Shown one piece after another: positions 45,065-54,401 of a stretch of DNA of 64,000 nucleotides. Position 1 is the first letter of the stretch. Each line of letters begins with the position of its first letter. Origin of the DNA: Pseudomonas sp. B21-015 (GTDB taxonomy: Bacteria > Pseudomonadota > Gammaproteobacteria > Pseudomonadales > Pseudomonadaceae); the NCBI RefSeq assembly GCF_024749285.1, contig NZ_CP087196.1:5766001-5830000 (forward strand), given 5' to 3'. A program made the position numbers and the translations under genes. The notes below the pieces were generated by a model. It was not told where the DNA came from and searched no databases. It saw only the letters and a program-made list of their open reading frames with translations.

Positions 45065-45795
45065 AGCGTGTGTTGTTGCTCGGTGGTGTGACTGAAGCAT
45101 TGGCCATTGCCCGGACCCTGGGGCCGGAACACATCTATAGCCTGGCCGGTGTCGGGCGTGTGCCAACGGATCTGAACTGCCAGGTTCGGGTTGGCGGCTA
45201 TGGCGGCGCTGAAGGTCTGGCGCAATTCATCCGGGATGAAGGCATTGACCTGCTGCTGGATGCGACCCATCCCTACGCAGCGCAAATCAGCCAGAACGCC
45301 GCCACCGCCGCGAAGTTGAGCGGCATTGCTTGCTGGGCTTTGCGGCGTCCGGCCTGGCAACCACAAGCCGGGGATGATTGGCGCGAAGTCAGTGACTGGG
45401 CCGAGCTGATCGAAGCGCTTAAGTCTTTCCGTCGACCGCTGTTCACCCTCGGACGCGAGCCGCTGCAGCACCTGCACGAAATCCCGCCGGAGCAATTCTG
45501 GACCTTGCGTGCACTGGACGTTTATCCGGGTAACGAGCGCTGCGAAGTGATCGGCGCGCGTGGGCCGTTTCTGATCGAGGATGAACGCGAACTGTTCGAA
45601 CGTCGGCAGATCGACGTGCTGATCAGCAAGAACAGCGGCAGCACCGCCACCGAGCCGAAACTGGAAGTGGCGCGGGAACGTGGAGTGCCGGTGCTGGTGT
45701 TGAAGCGGCCGGTGTTGCCGGGGGTTGAGCGGGGGTTTGAGGCGGTGGATGAGGTGCTGGCAGAACTGGGGAAGCGCAATCTAACGGACGCGTAA
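45061..45795 (+). CDS. cobK: Precorrin-6A reductase
   Basis: CobK uses NADPH to reduce precorrin-6A to precorrin-6B. The 244-residue length is standard. Family motifs include [17 protein letters not shown] at the N-terminus, [32 protein letters not shown], and the C-terminal [18 protein letters not shown]. The start is the ATG overlapping the cbiD stop. A REPIN immediately after the gene probably marks the end of the operon. Confidence 0.96.
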   Translation: MKRVLLLGGVTEALAIARTLGPEHIYSLAGVGRVPTDLNCQVRVGGYGGAEGLAQFIRDEGIDLLLDATHPYAAQISQNAATAAKLSGIACWALRRPAWQPQAGDDWREVSDWAELIEALKSFRRPLFTLGREPLQHLHEIPPEQFWTLRALDVYPGNERCEVIGARGPFLIEDERELFERRQIDVLISKNSGSTATEPKLEVARERGVPVLVLKRPVLPGVERGFEAVDEVLAELGKRNLTDA

Positions 45796-45800
45796 ATAAT

Positions 45801-45904
45801 TGTGGCGAGGGAGCTTGCTCCCGTTGGGCCGCGAAGCGGCCCCCCTATCTCAAAAAAGAAAGGGACCGCTGCGCAGTCCAACGGGAGCAAGCTCCCTCGC
45901 CACA
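45801..45904. repeat. REPIN (GGGAGCAAGCTCCC-type)
   Basis: TGTGGCGAGGGAGCTTGCTC at the left is mirrored by GAGCAAGCTCCCTCGCCACA at the right, with an inner CGCGAAGCGG / CCGCTGCGCAG pair. It is the same family as the element at 53444-53577 and differs from the GTGGGAGCGGGC elements elsewhere in the window. Confidence 0.88.
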
Positions 45905-46065
45905 GGATTGTGGATTAGCCTCAACTCATCCGGCATTTCCAATCGATACCGCTACACTCGTTTGAAGTCTGCTGCGACACCACACCGCACGCGGCCTTTT
46001 TACTTATCATCCCTGATCAGGCTAAATAGCCGCGCCTGATTGCCCACTCAACCGGATCTGCCCTC

Positions 46066-46464
46066 ATGTCCCGACAACGGCTTGCATTTGCCTGGATCGC
46101 CTGCTTTGCAGTGCTGTTCAACATGCTCGCCATGCCGATGTCCGGAGCGATGGCGCAGACGGCGAAATCGCCTGCCGAGCAGTTGTTGTGGGGCAGTTTC
46201 TGTACTTCCAGCGGCACGAAGCTGGTGGCGATTTCCCTCGGCGCTATCGAGCAGAAAGCTCCGCAGAGCGACGACCATTCCAACATGCAACATTGCTGGT
46301 GTTGCTCGGGTTCCGCACCGTTAGTGGCGCTACCGGGGCATGCTCCGCAATTGTATTTCGCGCGATTCGAGGCCAATCGAAGCCTGCCGCCTGCCACGCT
46401 CGACACACCGACACCGCGCCAGCAATGGCCCAGTCTCAACCCCCGCGCGTCCCCTCTGGTGTGA
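46066..46464 (+). CDS. DUF2946 family small exported protein (copper block)
   Basis: This 132-residue protein has an N-terminal hydrophobic segment (FAWIACFAVLFNMLAMPMSG) that serves as a signal peptide or anchor. It is followed by a short periplasmic domain with a Cys/His/Met-rich patch (HSNMQHCWCCSG) that could bind copper. DUF2946 proteins commonly sit beside PCuAC chaperones and TonB-dependent copper receptors, as here. It is first of four same-strand genes leading to oprC, so copper-responsive co-expression is likely. Function is inferred from context only. Confidence 0.78.
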   Translation: MSRQRLAFAWIACFAVLFNMLAMPMSGAMAQTAKSPAEQLLWGSFCTSSGTKLVAISLGAIEQKAPQSDDHSNMQHCWCCSGSAPLVALPGHAPQLYFARFEANRSLPPATLDTPTPRQQWPSLNPRASPLV

Positions 46465-46512
46465 TTCCTTCTCGCAAGTGACCTGCGTTTTGAATCGTTC
46501 TGGAGAACTGCC

Positions 46513-46992
46513 ATGTTGAACAAACTCATCGTTCTGGCTGTGTTGCTGCTGCCTGCCTGTTTTGCCAATGCCCACGAATACAAGGCTGGCGAGCTTGAGA
46601 TCGCCGATCCGTGGTCGCAAGAGTTGCCGCCCAATGCGCCCACCGTCGCGGCGTATTTCGTGATTCACAACAGCGGCAAAACCGCTGACCGGCTGCTCAG
46701 CGTCGGATCGCCGATATCCGGCAAGGCCGAGTTGCACGAACATGTGATGCAAAACGATCTGATGAAAATGCAGCAAGTGCCCAGCGTCGAGGTTCCGGCT
46801 GGCGGCGAAGCCACCTTCGCGCCGATGGCGTATCACGTGATGCTGCTGGAGCTGAAAGACCGCAGCCTGTTGAGCGACGGCAAGCGCTTTCCGCTGACGA
46901 TGCACTTCGAGAAGTCTGGCGATGTGACGGTCGAGGTCACGGTGCAGAAAAAGGCACCAGACGGCATGCAAGAGCATATGCACGCTCAGTAA
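46513..46992 (+). CDS. Periplasmic copper chaperone PCuAC
   Basis: PCu(A)C proteins carry Cu(I) in the periplasm, for instance to the CuA site of cytochrome oxidase. The 159-residue protein has a signal peptide (about residues 1-20) and a DUF461 domain. Its His/Met ligands lie in the pattern typical of the family (HEHVMQNDLMKMQQ, then MAYHVMLLEL), and the C-terminus ends in a His/Met tail (MQEHMHAQ). It lies between two DUF2946 genes and upstream of oprC. Confidence 0.9.
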   Translation: MLNKLIVLAVLLLPACFANAHEYKAGELEIADPWSQELPPNAPTVAAYFVIHNSGKTADRLLSVGSPISGKAELHEHVMQNDLMKMQQVPSVEVPAGGEATFAPMAYHVMLLELKDRSLLSDGKRFPLTMHFEKSGDVTVEVTVQKKAPDGMQEHMHAQ

Positions 46993-47013
46993 TCGCCCGC
47001 GTTGAAATCGCCC

Positions 47014-47451
47014 ATGCGCCCGCTTGGCGCCAGGTCATCCGTGCAACGTCGTCAGTCAATGAGCCTGACGCGTGGCAGCTGGATCAGCCTGTTCGCCATG
47101 CTGATGATCTTTATCGGTCCGCTGATTTCTCAGTCGATGCCGATGGATTCGCGCGCCTCGATGTCCTTGAGCATGTCGATGGACATGCCCATGGACATGT
47201 CGGCCATGGAGCATGGCGCGCAACCCGCCGCCGAGCACTGCCCACCCAAAGCCGACCATCATGCGCTCTGGGAAAAATGCGGCTATTGCAGCCTGCTGTT
47301 CAATTGCCCGGCGCTCACTGGCGGCCAGTCCTTCGTCGCCTTCAACAATCCACAGACAACCACCTTCACCACACCCTTCACCCGCCTGGGCCACGCCCGG
47401 CAAACCTTCTTCCCCGGCGCCCGCACCCGCGCGCCGCCCATCGTCGCGTAA
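47014..47451 (+). CDS. DUF2946 family Met-rich exported protein (copper block)
   Basis: This protein has about 145 residues with one N-terminal hydrophobic segment (WISLFAMLMIFIGPLI). A striking methionine-rich stretch follows (SMSMDMPMDMSAMEH), then a Cys/His region (CPPKADHHALWEKCGYC) typical of DUF2946 proteins near copper genes. Met/His/Cys clusters suggest periplasmic Cu(I) binding. The ATG at 47014 is taken as the start; a TTG 12 bases upstream and an ATG at 47059 are alternatives. It directly precedes oprC. Confidence 0.72.
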   Translation: MRPLGARSSVQRRQSMSLTRGSWISLFAMLMIFIGPLISQSMPMDSRASMSLSMSMDMPMDMSAMEHGAQPAAEHCPPKADHHALWEKCGYCSLLFNCPALTGGQSFVAFNNPQTTTFTTPFTRLGHARQTFFPGARTRAPPIVA

Positions 47452-47535
47452 ACACCCACCTCCGCTCTCACACGGTTTAGAAGACAGCCGCAGGTTGCCG
47501 GCCGTGTCGTTTACGACTGTTCGATGGAAATTGTC

Positions 47536-49653
47536 ATGTCCAGGTTTTCTGCTGACACACGTTTGGGCACTGCCCAGGCTTCTCTTGCCCTGAACCAATC
47601 CTGCGTTCGTTTCAGGCAGGCCACCGCCGTCCTTTGCGGCTTGCTGCTGACACCGATGGTGCTGGCCGATGAACACACAGGCCACACCGAAGAACTGAGC
47701 CCGACGGTGATCACTGCCATTGCGCCAAGTTCGCCGCTGACCATCGTCACCAACCCCAAGGACCCGCGCCAACCGGTGCCGGCCAGCGACGGTGGCGATT
47801 ATCTGAAGACCATCCCCGGTTTCGCGCTGGTACGCAACGGCGGCACCAACGGCGATCCGGTGCTGCGCGGCATGTTCGGCTCGCGCCTGAATATCCTCAC
47901 CAACGGCAGCATGATGCTCGGCGCCTGCCCCGGCCGCATGGACGCGCCAACCTCGTACATTTCACCGGAAACCTACGACAAACTCACCGTCATCAAAGGC
48001 CCGCAAACCGTGCTCTGGGGGCCCGGCGCATCGGCTGGCACCATCCTGTTCGACCGCGAGCCGGAAAGCTTCGGCGAACTCGGCACCCGGGTGAACGCCA
48101 GCGTGCTGGCCGGTTCCAACGGCCGCTTCGACAAAGTGGTGGACGCCGCTGCCGGCGGGCCGCTGGGTTACGTGCGGGTGATCGGCAACACCGCGCATTC
48201 CGACGACTACAAGGACGGCGACAACGACACCGTGCCTTCGCGCTATGACAAGTGGAACGGCGACGTTGCTGTCGGCTGGACCCCGAGCGCCGACACGCTG
48301 CTGGAGCTGACTGCCGGCAAAGGCGATGGCGAAGCCCGCTACGCCGGGCGCGGCATGGACGGTTCGCAGTTCTTGCGCGAAAGCCTGGGCCTGCGCTTCG
48401 AACAATCAAACATCGGTGAGGTACTGGATAAGGTCGAGGCGCAGGTCTACTACAACTACGCTGACCACGTGATGGACAACTACACCCTGCGCACACCGTC
48501 CGGCACCGGGATGATGGCCGGCCCCATGGCCTCTAACGTCGACCGTCGAACCCTCGGTGCGCGAATCAAAGCCACTTGGCGCTGGGCCGATGTGCAGCTG
48601 ATCGGTGGCCTGGATGCGCAAACCAACGAACATCGCCAACGCAGCGCGATGGGCGTCGACGCCTACAAGGATGTGCCACGCAACAAGGACGCCGACTTCC
48701 ACAATTACGGCGTGTTCAGCGAACTGACCTGGTACGCCGCCGACCGTGATCGGCTGATCACCGGTGCACGACTGGATCGCGCCTCGGCCAAGGATTACCG
48801 GCAGACCATCGGCTCCGGGATGATGGCCCGCTCGAACCCAACGGCCGACGACACCCGCGCCGATACGCTGCCGAGCGGTTTCGTCCGTTACGAACATGAC
48901 CTGGCCGACAGTCCGACCACGCTGTACGCGGGCCTCGGTCATGCCCAGCGCTTCCCGGATTACTGGGAGCTGTTTTCGCCCAACTCAGGCCCTGCCGGTT
49001 CAGTGAATGCGTTCGACTCGATCAAACCGGAAAAAACCACCCAGTTCGACTTCGGCCTGCAATACAAGACCGAAGACCTCGAAGCCTGGGCCTCGGGTTA
49101 CGTCGGCCAGGTGCGTGACTACATCCTGTTCAACTACACGCCCGGGATGATGGGCACCACCTCACAAGCCGAGAACATCGACGCGCGAATCATGGGCGGC
49201 GAACTCGGTGCGGCCTACAAGCTGACAGCCCACTGGAAAGCCGACGCGACCCTCGCCTACGCCTGGGGCAAGAACAGCAGCGACGGCACCGCCCTGCCGC
49301 AAATGCCGCCGCTGGATGCACGTTTCGGCCTGACCTACAGCGAAGACAACTGGAGCGCCGGCGCCCTGTGGCGGGTGGTCGCGGCGCAGAACCGCATCGA
49401 CCGGAACAAGGGCAACGTGGTCGGCAAAGACTTCGACACAAGCTCGGGCTTTGGCGTGTTTTCGCTCAACGGCGCGTACCGGATCAACAAGAACTGGAAG
49501 GTCAGCAGTGGCGTCGACAATTTGTTTGGCAAGGCTTACGCCGAACACTTGAACCTGGCGGGCAACGCCGGTTTCGGCTTCCCGGCCAATGATCCGCAAG
49601 CCATCAACGAACCGGGGCGCACGCTCTGGACCAAGGTGGATATGAGCTTCTAA
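47536..49653 (+). CDS. oprC: TonB-dependent copper receptor OprC
   Basis: OprC is an outer-membrane beta-barrel that takes up copper. The 705-residue protein has a signal peptide ending near ADEHTG, a plug domain, and a 22-strand barrel ending in the aromatic residue of KVDMSF. The copper ligands are intact: C131-x3-M135 (CPGRM) and H311-x-M313 (HVM). Each is exactly 12 below the C143, M147, H323, M325 numbering I recall for P. aeruginosa OprC, which strongly supports orthology. The start at 47536 has GGAAA upstream; an ATG 12 bases earlier is less likely. The downstream PepSY protein matches the PA3790-PA3789 order. Confidence 0.95.
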   Translation: MSRFSADTRLGTAQASLALNQSCVRFRQATAVLCGLLLTPMVLADEHTGHTEELSPTVITAIAPSSPLTIVTNPKDPRQPVPASDGGDYLKTIPGFALVRNGGTNGDPVLRGMFGSRLNILTNGSMMLGACPGRMDAPTSYISPETYDKLTVIKGPQTVLWGPGASAGTILFDREPESFGELGTRVNASVLAGSNGRFDKVVDAAAGGPLGYVRVIGNTAHSDDYKDGDNDTVPSRYDKWNGDVAVGWTPSADTLLELTAGKGDGEARYAGRGMDGSQFLRESLGLRFEQSNIGEVLDKVEAQVYYNYADHVMDNYTLRTPSGTGMMAGPMASNVDRRTLGARIKATWRWADVQLIGGLDAQTNEHRQRSAMGVDAYKDVPRNKDADFHNYGVFSELTWYAADRDRLITGARLDRASAKDYRQTIGSGMMARSNPTADDTRADTLPSGFVRYEHDLADSPTTLYAGLGHAQRFPDYWELFSPNSGPAGSVNAFDSIKPEKTTQFDFGLQYKTEDLEAWASGYVGQVRDYILFNYTPGMMGTTSQAENIDARIMGGELGAAYKLTAHWKADATLAYAWGKNSSDGTALPQMPPLDARFGLTYSEDNWSAGALWRVVAAQNRIDRNKGNVVGKDFDTSSGFGVFSLNGAYRINKNWKVSSGVDNLFGKAYAEHLNLAGNAGFGFPANDPQAINEPGRTLWTKVDMSF

Positions 49654-49659
49654 AAGCTT

Positions 49660-49720
49660 CGCGGGCAAGCCCGCTCCCACACGGGCGACGTTGAACCTGT
49701 GGGAGCGGGCTCGCCCGCGA
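49660..49720. repeat. REPIN (GTGGGAGCGGGC-type)
   Basis: CGCGGGCAAGCCCGCTCCCA is mirrored by TGGGAGCGGGCTCGCCCGCG with a short central spacer. It fills the gap between oprC and the PepSY gene. Confidence 0.88.
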
Positions 49721-49777
49721 TCGGTTGCGCAGCAACCGCACTAAAGAACAAAAACCTACGCCTGGCGGAGCACACGA

Positions 49778-51157
49778 ATGAAACACCCCAAACCGAATTT
49801 CTACAACCTGGCCTGGCGCTGGCATTTCTATGCCGGCCTGTTCGTCGCACCCTTCATGGTCATGCTGGCCCTGACCGGCATCATCTACCTGTTCAAACCG
49901 CAACTCGATCCGTTGATGTACGGCAGCCTGCTGAACGTCCCGGCCGCTCATCACACAGTCACCGCCGACGACCTGCTAAAACGCGTGAAAGAGGCGTATC
50001 CACAAGGCCGGATCAAGCAGTACCTGCCACCGGTCAACGCCGAGCGCAGTGCACAATTTGTGGTGATCAATGAAGGTCATGAACTGAACGTGTTCATCGA
50101 TCCGTACCACGGCGACATCCTTGGCGAGCAAGACGCGAAGAAGAATCTGCAAGCGATTGCGCGCTCGATTCACAGCGAATTGATGATCGGCACCGTCGGT
50201 GATCGGCTGGTGGAACTGGCCGCCGGTTGGGGCGTCGTGCTGGTGGTCTCCGGGCTATTTTTGTGGTGGCCGCGCGGCCAGTCCGCCGGGGTTCTCTGGC
50301 CACGTTTGAACAGTCGTGGCCGCGTGCTCTGGCGTGACCTGCACGCAGTGACCGGTTTCTGGGGCGCGGCGTTCTTGCTGGTGATGCTGCTCAGTGGCAT
50401 GACCTGGACCGGGTTCTGGGGCAAGCAATACGCCAACCTCTGGAACCGCTTCCCGGTCGCCATGTGGAATGACGTGCCCAAGTCCGACGTCGAGGCCCGC
50501 AGCCTCAACAGCGCCACGCGCCAGACCGTGCCCTGGGCCATGGAGAACACGCCGATGCCGATGTCCGGCGACCACGCTGAACACATGGCTCACACCGGCA
50601 CACAGGCCGGTCCGGCAGCGCCGACCATCAGCCTGCAAGACGTGCAGAACATCGCCGTGCAGCGCAAGGTCGAGCCCGGCTACAGCATCACCTTCCCCAC
50701 CACGGCCACCGGTGTGTTCACCCTCGCGGTGTTCGCCGACGACCCGCGCAACGACGCCACCCTGCATATCGACCAATACACCGGCGACGTCCTCGCCGAC
50801 GTGCGCTGGGAGCATTACAGCAACGTCGCCCGGGCCACGGAAGTCGGCGTGATGCTGCACGAAGGCAAGATGTTCGGCCCGTTCAATCAGATCATCGTGC
50901 TGCTGATCTGCCTGATGATTTTGCTCAGCGCCGTCAGCGGTGTGGTGATCTGGTGGAAGCGTCGCCCGCAGGGCAAATTCGGCGTGCCGCCGCTGCGTCA
51001 TGATCTGCCGAAGTGGAAAACCGCGATGGTCATCATGCTCGGGCTGGCGGTGATGTTTCCGTTGGTGGGGGCTTCGCTGGTCGTCGTGTGGGCATTGGAT
51101 TGGACGCTGCTGTCGCGCTTGGGCCGGCAAACTGAATCCACCTCACCTTCATCATGA
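49778..51157 (+). CDS. PepSY-associated transmembrane protein (PA3789-like)
   Basis: This 459-residue inner-membrane protein of the PepSY_TM / iron-regulated membrane protein family has about four or five helices. They include an N-terminal segment (FVAPFMVMLALTGIIYL), helices at about 150-172 and 195-220, and two near the C-terminus. Two periplasmic PepSY domains lie between them, with a His/Met-rich stretch (MPMSGDHAEHMAH). Such proteins sit beside TonB receptors and may help reduce or release the metal in the periplasm; here the partner is OprC. A terminator follows at 51256. Confidence 0.88.
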   Translation: MKHPKPNFYNLAWRWHFYAGLFVAPFMVMLALTGIIYLFKPQLDPLMYGSLLNVPAAHHTVTADDLLKRVKEAYPQGRIKQYLPPVNAERSAQFVVINEGHELNVFIDPYHGDILGEQDAKKNLQAIARSIHSELMIGTVGDRLVELAAGWGVVLVVSGLFLWWPRGQSAGVLWPRLNSRGRVLWRDLHAVTGFWGAAFLLVMLLSGMTWTGFWGKQYANLWNRFPVAMWNDVPKSDVEARSLNSATRQTVPWAMENTPMPMSGDHAEHMAHTGTQAGPAAPTISLQDVQNIAVQRKVEPGYSITFPTTATGVFTLAVFADDPRNDATLHIDQYTGDVLADVRWEHYSNVARATEVGVMLHEGKMFGPFNQIIVLLICLMILLSAVSGVVIWWKRRPQGKFGVPPLRHDLPKWKTAMVIMLGLAVMFPLVGASLVVVWALDWTLLSRLGRQTESTSPSS

Positions 51158-51255
51158 AACAGGCGAGATGCGCGGGATAGAGGGATCTGTAGACTTCCGG
51201 CGCTTATCTCCCGGTCATTTTTAGTGTTACTGTATAACTCAAATGTACCGCCTTG

Positions 51256-51284
51256 CCCGCAGCCGGATGCTGCGGGTTTTCTTT
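51256..51284 (+). terminator. Rho-independent terminator of the copper block
   Basis: The eight-base stem CCCGCAGC/GCTGCGGG with a five-base loop is followed by TTTTCTTTT. It separates the copper block from the next TonB-dependent receptor gene. Confidence 0.85.
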
Positions 51285-51307
51285 TGAAGAAGTGACTCAC
51301 CGCCTCG

Positions 51308-53428
51308 ATGAACAAGTACCTCTTGTCCGGCCTCTGCCTGCTCGCGATGAATAACAGCGCCCAAGCGCAGCCGCTGACTCTGCCGACCGGCACCATTACC
51401 GCACCGGCCTTTGACGACGACACCGTCAGCCTGAACACCCCGACCACCGCCGGTTCACGCCTTGATCTGACGTCGCTGGAAACCCCGGCCAGTGTCGAAA
51501 GCCTGACCGGCGAACAAGTCCGCTCGCGTGGTGATCGCAACGTGCAGGACGCGGTGTCGCGCAGCACCGGGATCAGCCGCACCGGTACGCCCGGCGATGG
51601 CGGCACGTCGTTGTCGGCGCGGGGTTTTACCGGGCAGGGTTCGGTGATGCAGTTGTTCGACGGCAACCGAATGTACTCCGGCATGGGCACCGTGACCTTC
51701 CCGGTCGACACCTGGTCGGTGGAGCGGGTCGATGTGCTGCGCGGCCCGGCGTCGGTGCTGTACGGCGAAGGCGCGACCGGCGCAGTGGTCAACGTGATCC
51801 CGAAAAAGCCCTTTGAAGGCGAGATCGAAAACCACGTTCGCCTCGGTTACGGTTCCTACGACAGCCAGCAACAGGCCTTCGACAGTGGCGGTTCGTTGAG
51901 CGATACGTTGAGCTACCGCTTGAACCTCAATCGCCTGCGCAGCAACGGTTGGGTCGACCGTGGAGATTCATCCAGCGACTTCATCAGTGCCGCCCTGCGT
52001 TGGCAGGCAACGGATGATCTGGCCTTCACCCTGGCCCATGATTACGGCGATCAGAAGCCGATGAATTATTTCGGCACGCCGCTGATCAACGGGCACTTCA
52101 AAGAGAGCCTGCGAGACAAGAACTACAACGTCAGCAATGACAAGCAACACTACAACGATCAATGGACGCGCCTGACCAGCGACTGGCAGATTTCCGAGAA
52201 CATCAGTTCGAGCAATGAACTCTATTACCTCAAGGCCCAACGTCGCTGGCAGAACGCCGAGAACTACAACTTCGACCGCGATAACCAACAACTCAGCCGT
52301 AGCGGCTATTTCGGCATCGGCCACAAGCAGGAACAGGTCGGCGACCGTCAGACCTTCACCTTCAAACACTCGCTGTTCGGTCTCGACAGCCAGACCGTGA
52401 CCGGCGTCGATTACAACCGCATCCGCTTCCAGCTCGACAGCAACTCGCCGTTCACTGACGTCTTGCCCGATGGCCAACCGGTCGATCTGTATCACCCGCA
52501 GCGCGGCAACTTTGAGAGTGCCGATCCGTACCGCGATCAGTTCCAGTCCACCACCAGACAAATGTCGGCCTTCGCCGAGAACCGCACCCAGCTGAGCGAA
52601 CGCTGGTCCCTGGTGACCGGTGTGCGCCGCGACTACGTGCACGTGGACCGCGACAACCTGATCGATGGTAGCCAAAGCGACAAGCCCCTGACCGGCAACA
52701 ACTGGAAGGCTGGCCTGGTGTTTGCCGTGACACCGGACACCTCGTTCTATGGCCAGTACGCCACCAGCACAGATGGTGTCGGCGGTTTGATTTCCCTGAA
52801 CCCGAGCCAACAGCAATATGACCTGGCTAGCGCCAGGCAGACCGAAATCGGTGTGAAGCAGATGTTCTGGGACCAACGCGGCGAATGGACCCTGGCGGCC
52901 TATCGCATCGTCAAAAAGAAACTGCTGACCGATGATCCAGGCAATCCGACGCTCAAGCAGCAGGTCGGTCAGCAATCGTCCAACGGGCTGGAAGCCAGCC
53001 TCGATCTGCAACTGCCGCACGCCTGGCAGTTGCAGGCCAACGCCGCCATCGTCAAAGCCAAATACGATGACTTCGAAGAGGTGGTCAGTGGTGTGCCAGT
53101 GTCGCGCAACGGCAATCGCCCGGTGGACGTGCCACGGCGCACGGCGAATCTGTGGCTGAGCAAAGCGATCAACGATGACCTGAAGGCCGGGGCCGGTGTG
53201 CGCTATGTCGATGCGCGTTTTGCAGACATGACCAACCAGAACGAACTGCCGAGCTACACCGTGGTGGACGCCACGCTGTCATGGAAAGCGCTGCGTAATA
53301 CGACGCTGGGGGTGCAGGTGAACAATCTGTTTGACCGTCAGTACGCGCAAAGCCAATACAATGAGGGCCAGCAGTGGATCCTCGGCGAGCCGCGATCGTT
53401 TTTTGTCACCGCTGATTACACCTTTTAA
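51308..53428 (+). CDS. TonB-dependent siderophore-type outer-membrane receptor (PA2911-like)
   Basis: This 706-residue outer-membrane receptor has a signal peptide ending at AQAQ. The plug domain has the ERVDVLRGPASVLYGEGATG motif, and the barrel ends in the terminal phenylalanine of VTADYTF. It resembles ferric-siderophore receptors (FhuA/FecA class). There is no N-terminal signalling domain, so no partner anti-sigma factor is expected. The genes after it form an iron-complex/B12-type ABC importer. In P. aeruginosa the equivalent set (PA2911-PA2914) follows the cob genes, so a corrinoid, cobalt or siderophore substrate is possible. The ligand cannot be decided from the sequence. I saw no clear Fur box upstream. 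Confidence 0.88.
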   Translation: MNKYLLSGLCLLAMNNSAQAQPLTLPTGTITAPAFDDDTVSLNTPTTAGSRLDLTSLETPASVESLTGEQVRSRGDRNVQDAVSRSTGISRTGTPGDGGTSLSARGFTGQGSVMQLFDGNRMYSGMGTVTFPVDTWSVERVDVLRGPASVLYGEGATGAVVNVIPKKPFEGEIENHVRLGYGSYDSQQQAFDSGGSLSDTLSYRLNLNRLRSNGWVDRGDSSSDFISAALRWQATDDLAFTLAHDYGDQKPMNYFGTPLINGHFKESLRDKNYNVSNDKQHYNDQWTRLTSDWQISENISSSNELYYLKAQRRWQNAENYNFDRDNQQLSRSGYFGIGHKQEQVGDRQTFTFKHSLFGLDSQTVTGVDYNRIRFQLDSNSPFTDVLPDGQPVDLYHPQRGNFESADPYRDQFQSTTRQMSAFAENRTQLSERWSLVTGVRRDYVHVDRDNLIDGSQSDKPLTGNNWKAGLVFAVTPDTSFYGQYATSTDGVGGLISLNPSQQQYDLASARQTEIGVKQMFWDQRGEWTLAAYRIVKKKLLTDDPGNPTLKQQVGQQSSNGLEASLDLQLPHAWQLQANAAIVKAKYDDFEEVVSGVPVSRNGNRPVDVPRRTANLWLSKAINDDLKAGAGVRYVDARFADMTNQNELPSYTVVDATLSWKALRNTTLGVQVNNLFDRQYAQSQYNEGQQWILGEPRSFFVTADYTF

Positions 53429-53443
53429 AAGATGGAATGCTCT

Positions 53444-53577
53444 TGTGGCGAGGGAGCTTGCTCCCGCTGGGTTGCGAAGCGACCCCAAAACCAGGCGCGC
53501 CGGTTTTCTCTGACACTGCGCATTGTCTGGTTTTGCGACTGCTGCGCAGCCGAGCGGGAGCAAGCTCCCTCGCCACA
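53444..53577. repeat. REPIN (GGGAGCAAGCTCCC-type)
   Basis: TGTGGCGAGGGAGCTTGCTC is mirrored by GAGCAAGCTCCCTCGCCACA, with an imperfect inner palindrome (CCAAAACCAG against CTGGTTTTGC). It lies between the receptor gene and the ABC ATPase gene and may reduce read-through into the transporter. Confidence 0.87.
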
Positions 53578-53612
53578 GGTGTGTGCTGACTTGAACGATC
53601 ATCAGGAATGAA

Positions 53613-54401
53613 ATGACCTCGCTGAACCTCACGAACCTCGCCTGGACACCCCTGGGTCACGGCCATTGCCATCACCAGTTCCAGCTGCGTGACGCATCGC
53701 TGCACGTGGCTGCCGGTGAGTTCGTCGGGTTGATCGGCCCCAACGGCAGCGGCAAAACCAGCCTGTTGCGTTGCGCCTATCGTTTCAGCAAACCGGAAAG
53801 CGGTGAGGTCAAACTCGACCATCACAACGTCTGGAAGCAATCCTCTCGTTGGTGCGCGCAACGCATCGCGGTGGTGTTGCAGGAGTTCCCCGATGCCTTC
53901 GGTTTGACCGTCGAAGAAGTGGTCGCCATGGGCCGCACGCCGCACAAAGGCCTGTTTGATGGCGACACCCTTGAAGACCGAAAACTCGCGACCAACGCCC
54001 TCGAATCGGTCGGCCTCAAGGGCTTCGAAGACCACGCCTTCGCCACCCTTTCCGGCGGTGAAAAACAGCGTGTGATCCTCGCCCGCGCCCTGGCCCAGCA
54101 ACCGCAATTGCTGATCCTCGACGAGCCGACCAATCACCTCGACCCGCGCTATCAGCTGGAGCTGTTACAACTGGTCAAACGCCTGCAAATCGGCACGCTG
54201 GCGAGTATTCACGACCTCAATCTGGCAGCGGCTTTCTGCGATCGGCTGTACGTAATCAATCACGGTCACATTGTGGCCAGCGGCCCCCCCAAAGAAGTCC
54301 TGACCGCACAACTTTTGCACAACGTGTTCGGCGTCGACGCCCTGATCGATGACCATCCCTTGCACGGCTACCCACGAATCACCTGGATAACCCAACCATG
54401 A
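53613..54401 (+). CDS. Iron-complex/B12-type ABC transporter ATPase (FecE/BtuD-like)
   Basis: This 262-residue cytoplasmic ATPase powers import through the permease encoded two genes downstream. It has a complete Walker A (GPNGSGKTS), signature (LSGGEKQR), Walker B (LLILDEPTNHLD) and switch histidine (SIHDLNLA). It is closest in style to the FecE/FhuC/BtuD group. Its stop overlaps the start of the binding-protein gene by four bases, so the three transporter genes are translationally coupled. Confidence 0.92.
   Translation: MTSLNLTNLAWTPLGHGHCHHQFQLRDASLHVAAGEFVGLIGPNGSGKTSLLRCAYRFSKPESGEVKLDHHNVWKQSSRWCAQRIAVVLQEFPDAFGLTVEEVVAMGRTPHKGLFDGDTLEDRKLATNALESVGLKGFEDHAFATLSGGEKQRVILARALAQQPQLLILDEPTNHLDPRYQLELLQLVKRLQIGTLASIHDLNLAAAFCDRLYVINHGHIVASGPPKEVLTAQLLHNVFGVDALIDDHPLHGYPRITWITQP

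Noticed and set aside
45801..45904. REPIN or palindrome clusters as CRISPR or integron-like arrays
   Set aside because: Copies are inverted pairs scattered between genes, with no regular direct repeats, unique spacers or cas/integrase genes.
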